Of a DNA stretch of 33,278 bases, positions 17,845 to 25,760 are shown piece by piece. How positions within the stretch are numbered: the stretch's first letter is position 1; each line of letters begins with the position of its first letter. Where the stretch lies: contig JAFGFX010000086.1 of assembly GCA_016930855.1 (NCBI GenBank), positions 1 through 33,278 of the forward strand. The letters are read 5' to 3'. The stretch comes from Sedimentisphaerales bacterium. Lineage in GTDB: Bacteria > Planctomycetota > Phycisphaerae > Sedimentisphaerales > SM23-30. Position numbers and translations under genes: made by a program. Below the pieces are notes generated by a model. It had not been told where the DNA came from. It did no database searches and saw nothing but the letters and a program-made list of their open reading frames with translations.

Positions 17845-18765
17845 TTAGGCCTTGAAATACCACCGCAGATTGACCTGCTCGGTTCGGATCAGTCCCCGGC
17901 CGAAGAGATCCTCCACCAGTCGCCGGGCCTGCTCGGGGGCGATGGCCAGGCCCTGGGCGATATCCTCGATCGAACAGGGCCGCCGGCGGAGCATGGTTAA
18001 AATGTCCTCCTCCCGAACATCGGCGGGTGTCGGCGGAGGGCCTTTGGGATTAGTGGCGATGATCTCCACATTGGGGCCCAGCAAGGCCGCGATCCGCTCG
18101 AGCTCGGCGGCCGGGACCGCGGGCGTATCCTTCTCGGCGGGCGGCCGGGATACAGTATTCAGTTGCACCCGGTCCGGGCGAATGCGCTGCAGGCAGTCCT
18201 TGATCCGCTGCAATTCCAAATGATCGGTATTCAGACCGGGCAGCAAAAACACCTCCAGCCAGATCGGCCCGGCGTATTCCCGGCGAAAGGCCACCAGGCC
18301 CTCGAGCATATCGGCGAAGGATATCTCTGGGCAGGGCCGATGAATCCGCTCAAATATCTCCTGACTTCCGGCCGAGAGGGTGGGCAGTACCAGATCCGCC
18401 CGGACCAAATCCCGGCGGACCTCGGGGCGATCCAGCAGCGAGCCGTTGGTGATCACCGCGACGGGGATATCGGTCAGGCGTTTGATCGCCTCGATGAGCT
18501 CGGCGAGCCGCAGATACAGCGTCGGCTCGCCGGAGCCGGACAGGGTGATGTAATCCGGCCGGCGGGATATCCCTTCGGCCAGTTGCTCCAGGACCGCCTC
18601 CAGCGGCACCCACTCCCGGCGCTCGCAGGTCTGTTCGGTGGTGCGCCCCACCTGGCAGTACACGCAATCGTAGGTGCAGGTCTTGGCGGGCACCAGGTCC
18701 ACCCCCAACGACCGCCCCAGCCGCCGCGAGGGCACCGGCCCGAATATGTACGAGGTCTTGGCCAT
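17845..18765 (-). CDS. radical SAM protein (MAKTSYIFGPVPSRRLGRSLGVDLVP family)
   Basis: FGPVPSRRLGRSLGVDLVPAKTCTYDCVYCQVGRTTEQ (CX3CX2C), LSGSGEPTLYLRLAELIEAIKRLTDIPVAVITNGSLL; C-terminal winged-helix-like tail. Confidence 0.88.
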   Translation of the reverse strand: MAKTSYIFGPVPSRRLGRSLGVDLVPAKTCTYDCVYCQVGRTTEQTCERREWVPLEAVLEQLAEGISRRPDYITLSGSGEPTLYLRLAELIEAIKRLTDIPVAVITNGSLLDRPEVRRDLVRADLVLPTLSAGSQEIFERIHRPCPEISFADMLEGLVAFRREYAGPIWLEVFLLPGLNTDHLELQRIKDCLQRIRPDRVQLNTVSRPPAEKDTPAVPAAELERIAALLGPNVEIIATNPKGPPPTPADVREEDILTMLRRRPCSIEDIAQGLAIAPEQARRLVEDLFGRGLIRTEQVNLRWYFKA

Positions 18766-18840
18766 GGCGGATTATCGTACCGCACTTTCGGCCGACATTC
18801 AATAGAAAGTGCACCTCGGCGGAGACCGAAGGGTCTAAAA
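18749..18840. repeat. Duplicated promoter/5'-gene segment, copy 1
   Basis: Ungapped alignment to 19439-19530 at constant offset 690; 69/90 identical over 18751-18840 by hand count. Confidence 0.8.
18774..18802 (-). promoter_or_regulatory. sigma70-like promoter of the radical SAM gene (copy 1)
   Basis: Minus strand TTGAAT (18802-18797), 17-bp spacer, TACGAT (18779-18774); the same elements and spacing are conserved in copy 2. Confidence 0.65.
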
Positions 18841-18918
18841 AAGTCCCTTTTTCTGCCTTGTCAAACCGGCCTGTGGCGTTTCGGGTGCTTCGTCGCGAAA
18901 TCCGTGTGACAGCGGCGG

Positions 18919-19359
18919 TCAAGACAGCTGCGCCGACTCGGATGTTGCCAATACCTGTCGGGCCGCAATCAGCTTGCGGCATTTGGCGTACAGCTTCTGG
19001 GCGTCCTGGGCAACGAGCGCCTTGAGCATGTCGCCTTCGATCTCCGCCACCTCAAGCCGCTGATAATAATCGAGCGACTCCTTGAGATGGGCCATGACGA
19101 TCATTCCGGTCAGAAGGGGATGATTGTTGGTGACATTGGCATCCTCGTACTGGGTGCCGTGTTCCAGTTCCACTTCCAGCCCCAGCCGAAAGGCCTCGGG
19201 GCTTACGGGAAGCGATTTTTGATTCACCTGGGCCAGGATCTTGCCGGCCTCCTCGACGGTGACGCCAGGTTCGTCCAGCGCGGTCCAGTCCCGGATTCCC
19301 AGCCGGGAACAGACCCGGCGGACCTCCTCCTTGGTGATGTACTGCGGTAGGGTAATCAT
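18919..19359 (-). CDS. DUF5661-like protein
   Basis: 146 aa; FRLGLEVELEHGTQYEDANVTNNHPLLTGMIVMAHLKESLDYYQRLEVAE resembles the DUF5661 signature (GLEVELEHG...ANVT.D.PLLTG.I..AHL.E...YY.RL). SD GGAAG upstream of ATG. Confidence 0.7.
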   Translation of the reverse strand: MITLPQYITKEEVRRVCSRLGIRDWTALDEPGVTVEEAGKILAQVNQKSLPVSPEAFRLGLEVELEHGTQYEDANVTNNHPLLTGMIVMAHLKESLDYYQRLEVAEIEGDMLKALVAQDAQKLYAKCRKLIAARQVLATSESAQLS

Positions 19360-19438
19360 GGTTCTTCCTTTCGCGTAAGACGGATTCCTCTGCCCAAATC
19401 AAGTCCAGCGGGAATCCCTTTGCTGTGTATTTGAATCA

Positions 19439-19530
19439 TACGACGTCTTGGCCATGACGGGTTATCGTAGCACGTTTACGGACGACATTCAAGGGAAAGG
19501 GCATATCGGCTGGGGCCGGAGGGACAAGAA
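19439..19530. repeat. Duplicated promoter/5'-gene segment, copy 2 (with remnant MAKTSY start)
   Basis: See copy 1 at 18749-18840; retains TTGAAT-17-TACGAT and ATGGCCAAGACGTCGTA on the minus strand. Confidence 0.8.
19464..19492 (-). promoter_or_regulatory. sigma70-like promoter copy 2, upstream of the DUF5661-like gene
   Basis: Minus strand TTGAAT (19492-19487), 17-bp spacer, TACGAT (19469-19464). Confidence 0.6.
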
Positions 19531-19533
19531 TGG

Positions 19534-19562
19534 TTGCCAAACGACACTGTTGCGGCTATGAT
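19534..19562 (+). promoter_or_regulatory. sigma70-like promoter of the PQQ-propeller gene
   Basis: TTGCCA (19534-19539), 17-bp spacer, TATGAT (19557-19562). Confidence 0.6.
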
Positions 19563-19673
19563 AGGGGGCAGACTGAAGTACCGAGTTGGGCAAAATGAGC
19601 GGTCGGGACATCCGACGATGCGGGCAGGGCCAAGTGCCTACATTTTGCGGGACACCCTCAGAGGAGACATTGC

Positions 19674-20969
19674 ATGAAGAGTCGGAAGATTTTCCTGGGT
19701 CTGCTGGTGGCGGTTGTGAGTCAGATTTCCTGCTGGATGGCGGCCGATGCCTTGGGCGACTGGCCCCAGTGGCGCGGGGGCGATCGGGACGGGATCTGCA
19801 CCGAGACCGGACTGCTGTCGGCCTGGCCGGCGGACGGGCCCAAGCTGCTCTGGGAGATGAACGGCCTGGGGACGGGCTATTCCGGCGTCGCCATCGTCAA
19901 CGGCACGTTATATACGCTGGGCGATATCGACACCGCCGACGGGAAGGCCCAGTGCATTATCGCCATCGATCCGTCCAGCCGCAACATCCTTTGGACCGCC
20001 AGGGTCGGCTCACCGCATGAAGACGGTCCCCGCTGCACGCCCACCATCGACGACGGCTGTGCCTATGCGGTCGGCACCGGCGGCGACGTCGTCTGCGTCG
20101 AGATCAAGACCGGCAGGGAACTCTGGCGCAAGCACCTGCAGCGGGACCTGGGCGGCGGCTCCAATCCCGGCTGGAAATTCAGCGAGTCCCCTCTTATCGA
20201 CGGCGACAAACTGGTCTGCACGCCCGGCGGCCGCCGGTCCGTTATGGCGGCGCTGCATAAAAAGACCGGCCAGGTCCTCTGGCAGGCCGCCATGCCCGAC
20301 ATCGGCAATCGCGGCAAGGACGAGGCCGGCTACTCCTCCATCGTGATCAGCCGCGCCGCCGGGATCAAGCAATACGTGCAACTGACCAACAAGGGCTGCC
20401 TCGGCGTCGACGCCGAGGCCGGGCGATTCCTCTGGGGCTATAACCGCATTGCCAACCGGGTCGCCAACGTCCCCACGCCGGTGGTCTGGGACGATTACGT
20501 CTTCTGCTCGACCGCCTACGGCACCGGCAGCGCCCTGCTGCAAATCGGCAGGCAGGCCGATCAGGTCACGGCCCAGGAGCTCTATTTCCTCGGCGCCGAC
20601 GACTTCCAGAACCACCATGGCGGCTTCGTGAAGGTAGGTGATTTTCTCTACGGCGGTCACGGCCACAACCAGGGGGCGCCCACCTGCCTGGAAATCAAGA
20701 CCGGCAAGATCCGCTGGAAGGCCGCCCAGCCCGGCGGCGGCTCGGCGGGCGTACTCTACGCCGACGGTCACCTGATCTTCCGCTACCAGGACGGCAGCGT
20801 CGCGCTAGTCGAGGCCAGTCCCGAGGCCTACCGGCAGACCGGGTTCTTCCGGACACCCGACCGGCCCGGCGCCCGCGGCGAAAGCTGGTCGCATCCGGTC
20901 ATCGATGCCGGGCGTCTCTATCTGCGCCATGGCGACGTATTGTTCTGCTACGACGTCAAGGCGCCCTGA
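19674..20969 (+). CDS. secreted PQQ-like beta-propeller (BamB-like) repeat protein
   Basis: Signal-like N-terminus; DWPQWRGGDRDGICTETGLLSAWPADGPKLLWEMNGLGTGYSGVAI..., repeated A.D..TG..LW blades. SD GAGGAG. Confidence 0.88.
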   Translation: MKSRKIFLGLLVAVVSQISCWMAADALGDWPQWRGGDRDGICTETGLLSAWPADGPKLLWEMNGLGTGYSGVAIVNGTLYTLGDIDTADGKAQCIIAIDPSSRNILWTARVGSPHEDGPRCTPTIDDGCAYAVGTGGDVVCVEIKTGRELWRKHLQRDLGGGSNPGWKFSESPLIDGDKLVCTPGGRRSVMAALHKKTGQVLWQAAMPDIGNRGKDEAGYSSIVISRAAGIKQYVQLTNKGCLGVDAEAGRFLWGYNRIANRVANVPTPVVWDDYVFCSTAYGTGSALLQIGRQADQVTAQELYFLGADDFQNHHGGFVKVGDFLYGGHGHNQGAPTCLEIKTGKIRWKAAQPGGGSAGVLYADGHLIFRYQDGSVALVEASPEAYRQTGFFRTPDRPGARGESWSHPVIDAGRLYLRHGDVLFCYDVKAP

Positions 20970-21093
20970 CAGACGGCTATGCGCTTTTGCCTGACGAAAC
21001 AGCGAAACAAAGGTGACCCAGACACCGGCGATGCAAAGAAACCAGGCCCCCGTCATCCCGGCCTATCGAACACGGCGGGCCAGCCGATGGAAA

Positions 21094-22548
21094 TCAGCCC
21101 ACCTCGGGAAAGGCCACGTTGATCTGGCGGGCGGCGGCCGTTTCGTCCAGCCGCCCCACCGGCGTGGTCCGCGGCGCCGAGCGCAGCGAGTCGGGATCGG
21201 TCTGGGCCCGCCGGGCAATCTCGATCATCGCCTCGATGAAGCCGTCGAGCGTTTCCCGGCTTTCGGTCTCGGTGGGCTCGATCATCAGCGATTCCTTCAC
21301 TATCGTGGGGAAATACACCGTCGGCGGGTGAAATCCGGCGTCGATCAGGGCCTTGGCGATATCGATCGCGTGCAGATGCTGTTCCATCTGGCGGCGGGCG
21401 CTGAAAACGCACTCGTGCTTGCAGGCCTGGGCGAAGGGCAGATCGTAATGCCCCTTGAGCTTCTCCTTGACGTAGTTGGCGTTCAGCACGGCATTGGCCG
21501 CCACCCGTTCGAGCCCTTCCCTGCCCAGCATGCGGATATAGACGTAGGCCCGCAGGATCACCCCGAAGTTTCCGTAAAACGGCGCCACGTATCCGATCGA
21601 CTTGGGCCGGTCGTATTCCAGGGCGAAGGTCCCGTCGTCCCGCTTGACGACGAGGGAGACGGGCAGGTAGTCCGCCAGCCGCTCGACCACCCCCACTGGT
21701 CCGGCGCCGGGCCCGCCGCCGCCGTGCGGCGTGGCGAAGGTCTTGTGCAGGTTGATGTGCACGATATCGAAGCCGATGTCGCCGGGACGGACCATGCCCG
21801 TGATGGCGTTCAGGTTGGCCCCGTCGTAGTAGACCAGCCCGTCCGCCTCGTGCACCAGCCGGCAGATCTCCTTGATGTGCGGATTGAACAGGCCCAGCGT
21901 ATTCGGGCAGGTGAGCATCAACCCGGCGACCTGGTCGTTCAGCATCCGCCGCAGGGCCTGGACGTCCATCACGCCGGTCGCGTCGCTGGGCACCGCCTGG
22001 ACCTGATAGCCGGCGATCGAGGCGCTGGCGGGATTGGTCCCGTGGGCGCTGTCGGGAATCAGCAGCGTCGTGCGGCGGCTGCCGCGGTCGCGGTGATACG
22101 CCGAGATGATCATCACGCCGGTCAGCTCGCCGTGGGCCCCGGCCAGCGGCTGCATGGTGAAGGCCGCCATCCCAGTGATCTCCCGCAGCAGCAGGTCGGT
22201 CTCGTACAGCACCTGCAGCGCCCCCTGGGTGAGGATCCCGCCCATCCGCAGCTGCGGCAGCAGCGGATGCAGGTCGGCGAAGCCCGGATAGCCGCCGATG
22301 ATCTCGCTGACCTTCGGGTTGTATTTCATGGTGCAGGAGCCCAGCGGATAAAAATTCGTGTCCACCCCGAAGTTCCGCCGGGACAGTTCCGTGAAGTGAC
22401 GCACCACGTCCAGCTCGCTCAACTCGGGCAGTTGCGGCGGCTTCGGCCGCAGCAGGCGCTCGTTGATATGGATGCTGGTGGGCACGTCGCTGCGGCAGGG
22501 CCGCACGCCCCGGCGGCCCGGCACGCTCTTTTCGAACAGCAGCTTCAT
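21094..22548 (-). CDS. gcvPB: glycine dehydrogenase (decarboxylating) subunit 2
   Basis: YPLGSCTMKYNPKVSE, QPLAGAHGELTGVMII, DSAHGTNPASASIAGY, VHINLHKTFATPHGGGGPGAGPVGV (PLP lysine motif). Confidence 0.95.
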   Translation of the reverse strand: MKLLFEKSVPGRRGVRPCRSDVPTSIHINERLLRPKPPQLPELSELDVVRHFTELSRRNFGVDTNFYPLGSCTMKYNPKVSEIIGGYPGFADLHPLLPQLRMGGILTQGALQVLYETDLLLREITGMAAFTMQPLAGAHGELTGVMIISAYHRDRGSRRTTLLIPDSAHGTNPASASIAGYQVQAVPSDATGVMDVQALRRMLNDQVAGLMLTCPNTLGLFNPHIKEICRLVHEADGLVYYDGANLNAITGMVRPGDIGFDIVHINLHKTFATPHGGGGPGAGPVGVVERLADYLPVSLVVKRDDGTFALEYDRPKSIGYVAPFYGNFGVILRAYVYIRMLGREGLERVAANAVLNANYVKEKLKGHYDLPFAQACKHECVFSARRQMEQHLHAIDIAKALIDAGFHPPTVYFPTIVKESLMIEPTETESRETLDGFIEAMIEIARRAQTDPDSLRSAPRTTPVGRLDETAAARQINVAFPEVG

Positions 22549-23876
22549 AACTGGGCCTCCAGGGCCTCGGCCAGCATGCCGATCTCCTGCTTGGTCCGCT
22601 TTTCGGTCACGGCGATCAGGATCGACCGGTCCATGTCCTCGTAGTACCTACTCAGGGGGAAGCCGGCGGCAAAGCCCTTCTCCACGAGCCGAGCGATGAC
22701 GTCCGCCGCCGGGCCGGGCAGATCCAGCACGAACTCGTTGAAGAACCACTTGCGGTGAAACCGGCTGGTCACCCGCGGTAGCGCCGTGAGACGCTGGTAG
22801 GCGTAGCTGGCCTTGTCGGCGCAGCGCTGGGCCACCTCCTGCAGGCCCGTCGGACCCAGCAGGGACAGATAGATCAGCGCCCGCAGGGCGCAGAGGCTTT
22901 CGTTGGTGCAGATGTTGGAGGTGGCCTTGTCCCGCCGGATGTGCTGCTCCCGCGCCTGCAGGGTAAGCACGAACCCGCGGCGGCCCTCGGCGTCGGTCGT
23001 CTGGCCGGCGATCCGGCCCGGCATCTTGCGGATGTACTGCCGGCGGGTGGCCATGAAACCCAGGTACGGCCCCCCGAACGACAGCGGCAGGCCCAGGCTC
23101 TGGCCCTCGCCTGTGACGATGTCGGCGCCCATGGCCCCGGGCGTCTTGAGGATCCCCAGGGCGAGAGGATAGCAGGACACGATCAGCAGCGCCCCCTTTT
23201 CGTGCACGGCGACCGACAGATCGCGATAGTCGTCCACGCAGCCGAAGAAATTGGGGTTCTGGACAATCACCGCGGCTGTCTGAGCGTCGAGGTTCTCCAG
23301 GATCTCGCAGCGGTTGGCCAGACCGTCGTCGTTGCGGGTCGGCACGAACTCGATGCGCAGGTTGCGGCTGTAGGATTCGATGATCACCCGGTAGATCGGA
23401 TTGACGCTGTCGTCGAGGATGATCTTGTTGCGGCCGGTGATCCGCAGGGCCATGGTCATGGCCTCGTACAAGGCCGTACCGCCATCGTAGAGCGAGGCGT
23501 TGGCCGCCTCCATCTGGGTCAGCCGGCAGATCATCGTCTGGTACTCGTAGATCGCCTGCAGGGTCCCCTGGGAGATCTCCGGCTGATAGGGCGTGTAGGC
23601 CGTATAGAACTCGCTGCGGCCCGCCAGGGCGTCGATCGCCGCAGGGATGAAATGATCGTAAAAACCGCCCCCCAAAAAGCAGACCAGCTCGGTGGAGTTC
23701 TTGCCGGCCAGCTCCGTCAGTTGCCGGCGGACCTCCTGCTCACTGATGCCCTCCGGGATATTCAGCCGCCCGCAGCGCAACTCCGGCGGGATGTCGGCGA
23801 ACAGGTCCTCCGGCCGCAGGCCGATCTCCCGCAGCATTTGCTGGCGCTGCTGATCCGTATTGGCGATAAATGGCAT
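22545..23876 (-). CDS. gcvPA: glycine dehydrogenase (decarboxylating) subunit 1
   Basis: FIANTDQQRQQMLREIG, FLGGGFYDHFIPAAIDAL, YTAYTPYQPEISQGTLQAIYEYQTMICRLTQMEAANASLYDGGTALYEA; ATGA overlap with gcvPB. Confidence 0.95.
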   Translation of the reverse strand: MPFIANTDQQRQQMLREIGLRPEDLFADIPPELRCGRLNIPEGISEQEVRRQLTELAGKNSTELVCFLGGGFYDHFIPAAIDALAGRSEFYTAYTPYQPEISQGTLQAIYEYQTMICRLTQMEAANASLYDGGTALYEAMTMALRITGRNKIILDDSVNPIYRVIIESYSRNLRIEFVPTRNDDGLANRCEILENLDAQTAAVIVQNPNFFGCVDDYRDLSVAVHEKGALLIVSCYPLALGILKTPGAMGADIVTGEGQSLGLPLSFGGPYLGFMATRRQYIRKMPGRIAGQTTDAEGRRGFVLTLQAREQHIRRDKATSNICTNESLCALRALIYLSLLGPTGLQEVAQRCADKASYAYQRLTALPRVTSRFHRKWFFNEFVLDLPGPAADVIARLVEKGFAAGFPLSRYYEDMDRSILIAVTEKRTKQEIGMLAEALEAQL

Positions 23877-23888
23877 GGGATCCCCTTG

Positions 23889-24269
23889 TCACTGTTCCTG
23901 GAGATACTGTTCGTATTGCCCGGCGTTCATCAATCCGAACGTCTCCGGGCCCCCTTGCGCCTGGATTTTGCAGAGCCAGCCATCCTGATAACAGCTCTGG
24001 TTGATCAGCTCCGGCTCGGACTCCAGCCGGCCGTTGACCTCGGTGATCTCGCCGGCGACCGGGCTGTACACCTCGCTGGCGGCCTTGGAACTCTCGACGG
24101 AGCCGATCGGGTCCATCGCCTTGATCCGGCGGGCCGGGGCGGGCAGCTCGACAAAGGTGATCTCGCCCAACTGCTCCTGGGCATGGTGGGTGATCCCCAT
24201 GGTGGCCGACTGGCCGTCAAAACGAACCCATTCATGCTCCTTGGTGTACCACAAGTCCGAGGGAATCAT
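23889..24269 (-). CDS. gcvH: glycine cleavage system H protein
   Basis: MIPSDLWYTKEHEWVRFDGQSATMGITHHAQEQLGEITFVELP, lipoyl motif GSVESSKAASEVYSPVAGEI. Confidence 0.95.
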   Translation of the reverse strand: MIPSDLWYTKEHEWVRFDGQSATMGITHHAQEQLGEITFVELPAPARRIKAMDPIGSVESSKAASEVYSPVAGEITEVNGRLESEPELINQSCYQDGWLCKIQAQGGPETFGLMNAGQYEQYLQEQ

Positions 24270-24309
24270 GCCGTCTCTCCTTCCGCTTGGCGATTTGCTC
24301 ATCCTGCCG

Positions 24310-25533
24310 TCAAAACCGCGCCATCCGTTCGAGGATGGTGCCGTTGACATCCGGCGCCATCGTCTCGCCCAGGCGAACGGATTCCTTTCGCCCCTCCTGC
24401 CGGTGCCGCTCGCTGCGGGCCAGGTAATATACTCCGACCGTTTCTTGACATTCCAGGCGGGCATCCACCAGGGCCAGGGCGATCTGGGACTCCCCGACAC
24501 GGGCGCAGCTCAGGACCCAGCCGACGCATTCACCGGAATCGGCCAGCACCGCATCGTCGGGCCGGACCGGACGGACGCCCGGCCGGCCGGGAAGCTCCAG
24601 CCGCTGGACCTGCTGGGTATAGTCGGTGCTCTGGGCCCGCAGGGCCTCCTGGCCAATGAAAAACGGCTTATCCAGCTTGACCGCCCAGCCGTAGCCCGCC
24701 TGAAAGGGGGATATCCGGTGGGCGCCGGCCAGCTCGTGACCGTACAAGGGCAGGCCCGCCTCGATCCGCAGGCTGTCCCGCGCCCCCAGGCCGCAGGGAA
24801 CCAGCCCTAGATCTTCGCCGGCCTGCAGCAATCGCTGCCAGATTGGACCCGCCTGGTCGGGATGGACGTAAAGCTCATAGCCGACGCTGGATCCGGTATA
24901 GCCGGTGGCGGCGATGAACACATCCGAGCCCTCCAGCCGCGTCGGGAATCCTTCAAACGACTTCAATTTGCCCAAAGCGTTCCGGGCCGCGTCGTCAGGC
25001 AATATCCGCTCCAGGATCTCGCGGCTGGCCGGGCCCTGCAGGGCCAGGTCCACCCGCCGCCGCCGGCCCTGGGCCGGATCGGCCAGGTCGCAGATCTCCG
25101 GCGCCGCCGCCCCGGACAATCGCTCGTCGAGAATCTCCTGCGCCCGGGCGAACCAGCGGCCGATCTTGTCATGATTGACGGCGTTGACCACCATCATGAA
25201 TTCCTGCGGGCCCAGGCGATATACGATCACGTCATCGAGGACCGCGCCGACCGTATCGACTATATACCCGTAGCGGGCCTTGCCGGGAGCCAGGGAGGCG
25301 ATCGTTTGGGTGGTGAGCCCCTCGAGAAAATCGGCCGCCGTCGCCCCGCGAATCGACCAAACCCCCATGTGCGTGCAGTCGAACAGGCCGGCGGCCTGCC
25401 GAACCGCCTGGTGCTCCCGCGGGATGGAGGAATACCATACCGGCATGAGATAGCCGGCAAACTCAATGAGCCGGGACCGGTCCGTCCGCAGCAGATGCTG
25501 TTCATACAATACCGTTTTTCTGGCTGGCGACAT
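24310..25533 (-). CDS. gcvT: glycine cleavage system T protein (aminomethyltransferase)
   Basis: LIEFAGYLMPVWYSSIPREHQAVRQAAGLFDCTHMGVWSIRG, GVWDD-like VGAVLDDVIVYRL, ALQGPASREIL, GYTGSSVGYELYV, GLGARDSLRIEAGLPLYGHEL. Confidence 0.93.
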   Translation of the reverse strand: MSPARKTVLYEQHLLRTDRSRLIEFAGYLMPVWYSSIPREHQAVRQAAGLFDCTHMGVWSIRGATAADFLEGLTTQTIASLAPGKARYGYIVDTVGAVLDDVIVYRLGPQEFMMVVNAVNHDKIGRWFARAQEILDERLSGAAAPEICDLADPAQGRRRRVDLALQGPASREILERILPDDAARNALGKLKSFEGFPTRLEGSDVFIAATGYTGSSVGYELYVHPDQAGPIWQRLLQAGEDLGLVPCGLGARDSLRIEAGLPLYGHELAGAHRISPFQAGYGWAVKLDKPFFIGQEALRAQSTDYTQQVQRLELPGRPGVRPVRPDDAVLADSGECVGWVLSCARVGESQIALALVDARLECQETVGVYYLARSERHRQEGRKESVRLGETMAPDVNGTILERMARF

Positions 25534-25760
25534 AGGCGTATTCCCGGCTCGGCACTATCATCCCCGCTCGATCAATCCCTTCATAGCCTACAATCGCCCG
25601 GAGAAGTTTGCAATATCCAATATCAGGATTTTATACACCCTGACCTATCTCCGCCGGCCGGGCGGTTGATTGCCCGGGCAAGACCGGCTATACTCCAGCA
25701 AATCCATAGTGGAGGGCATTGTCTCTATACCCATGAACTCGTCTGACGTTTGAAAGGGCT

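Noticed and set aside
21013-22644. 543-aa plus-strand ORF antisense to gcvPB
   Set aside because: Shadow ORF from high-GC codon bias; low-complexity G/D/V/H/R/Q-rich translation with no motif, opposite a clearly conserved enzyme.
25534-25760. Possible glycine riboswitch upstream of gcvT
   Set aside because: I looked on the minus strand for the glycine-aptamer conserved segments and did not see them; only a weak promoter-like TTGCAA-17-TAGGCT.
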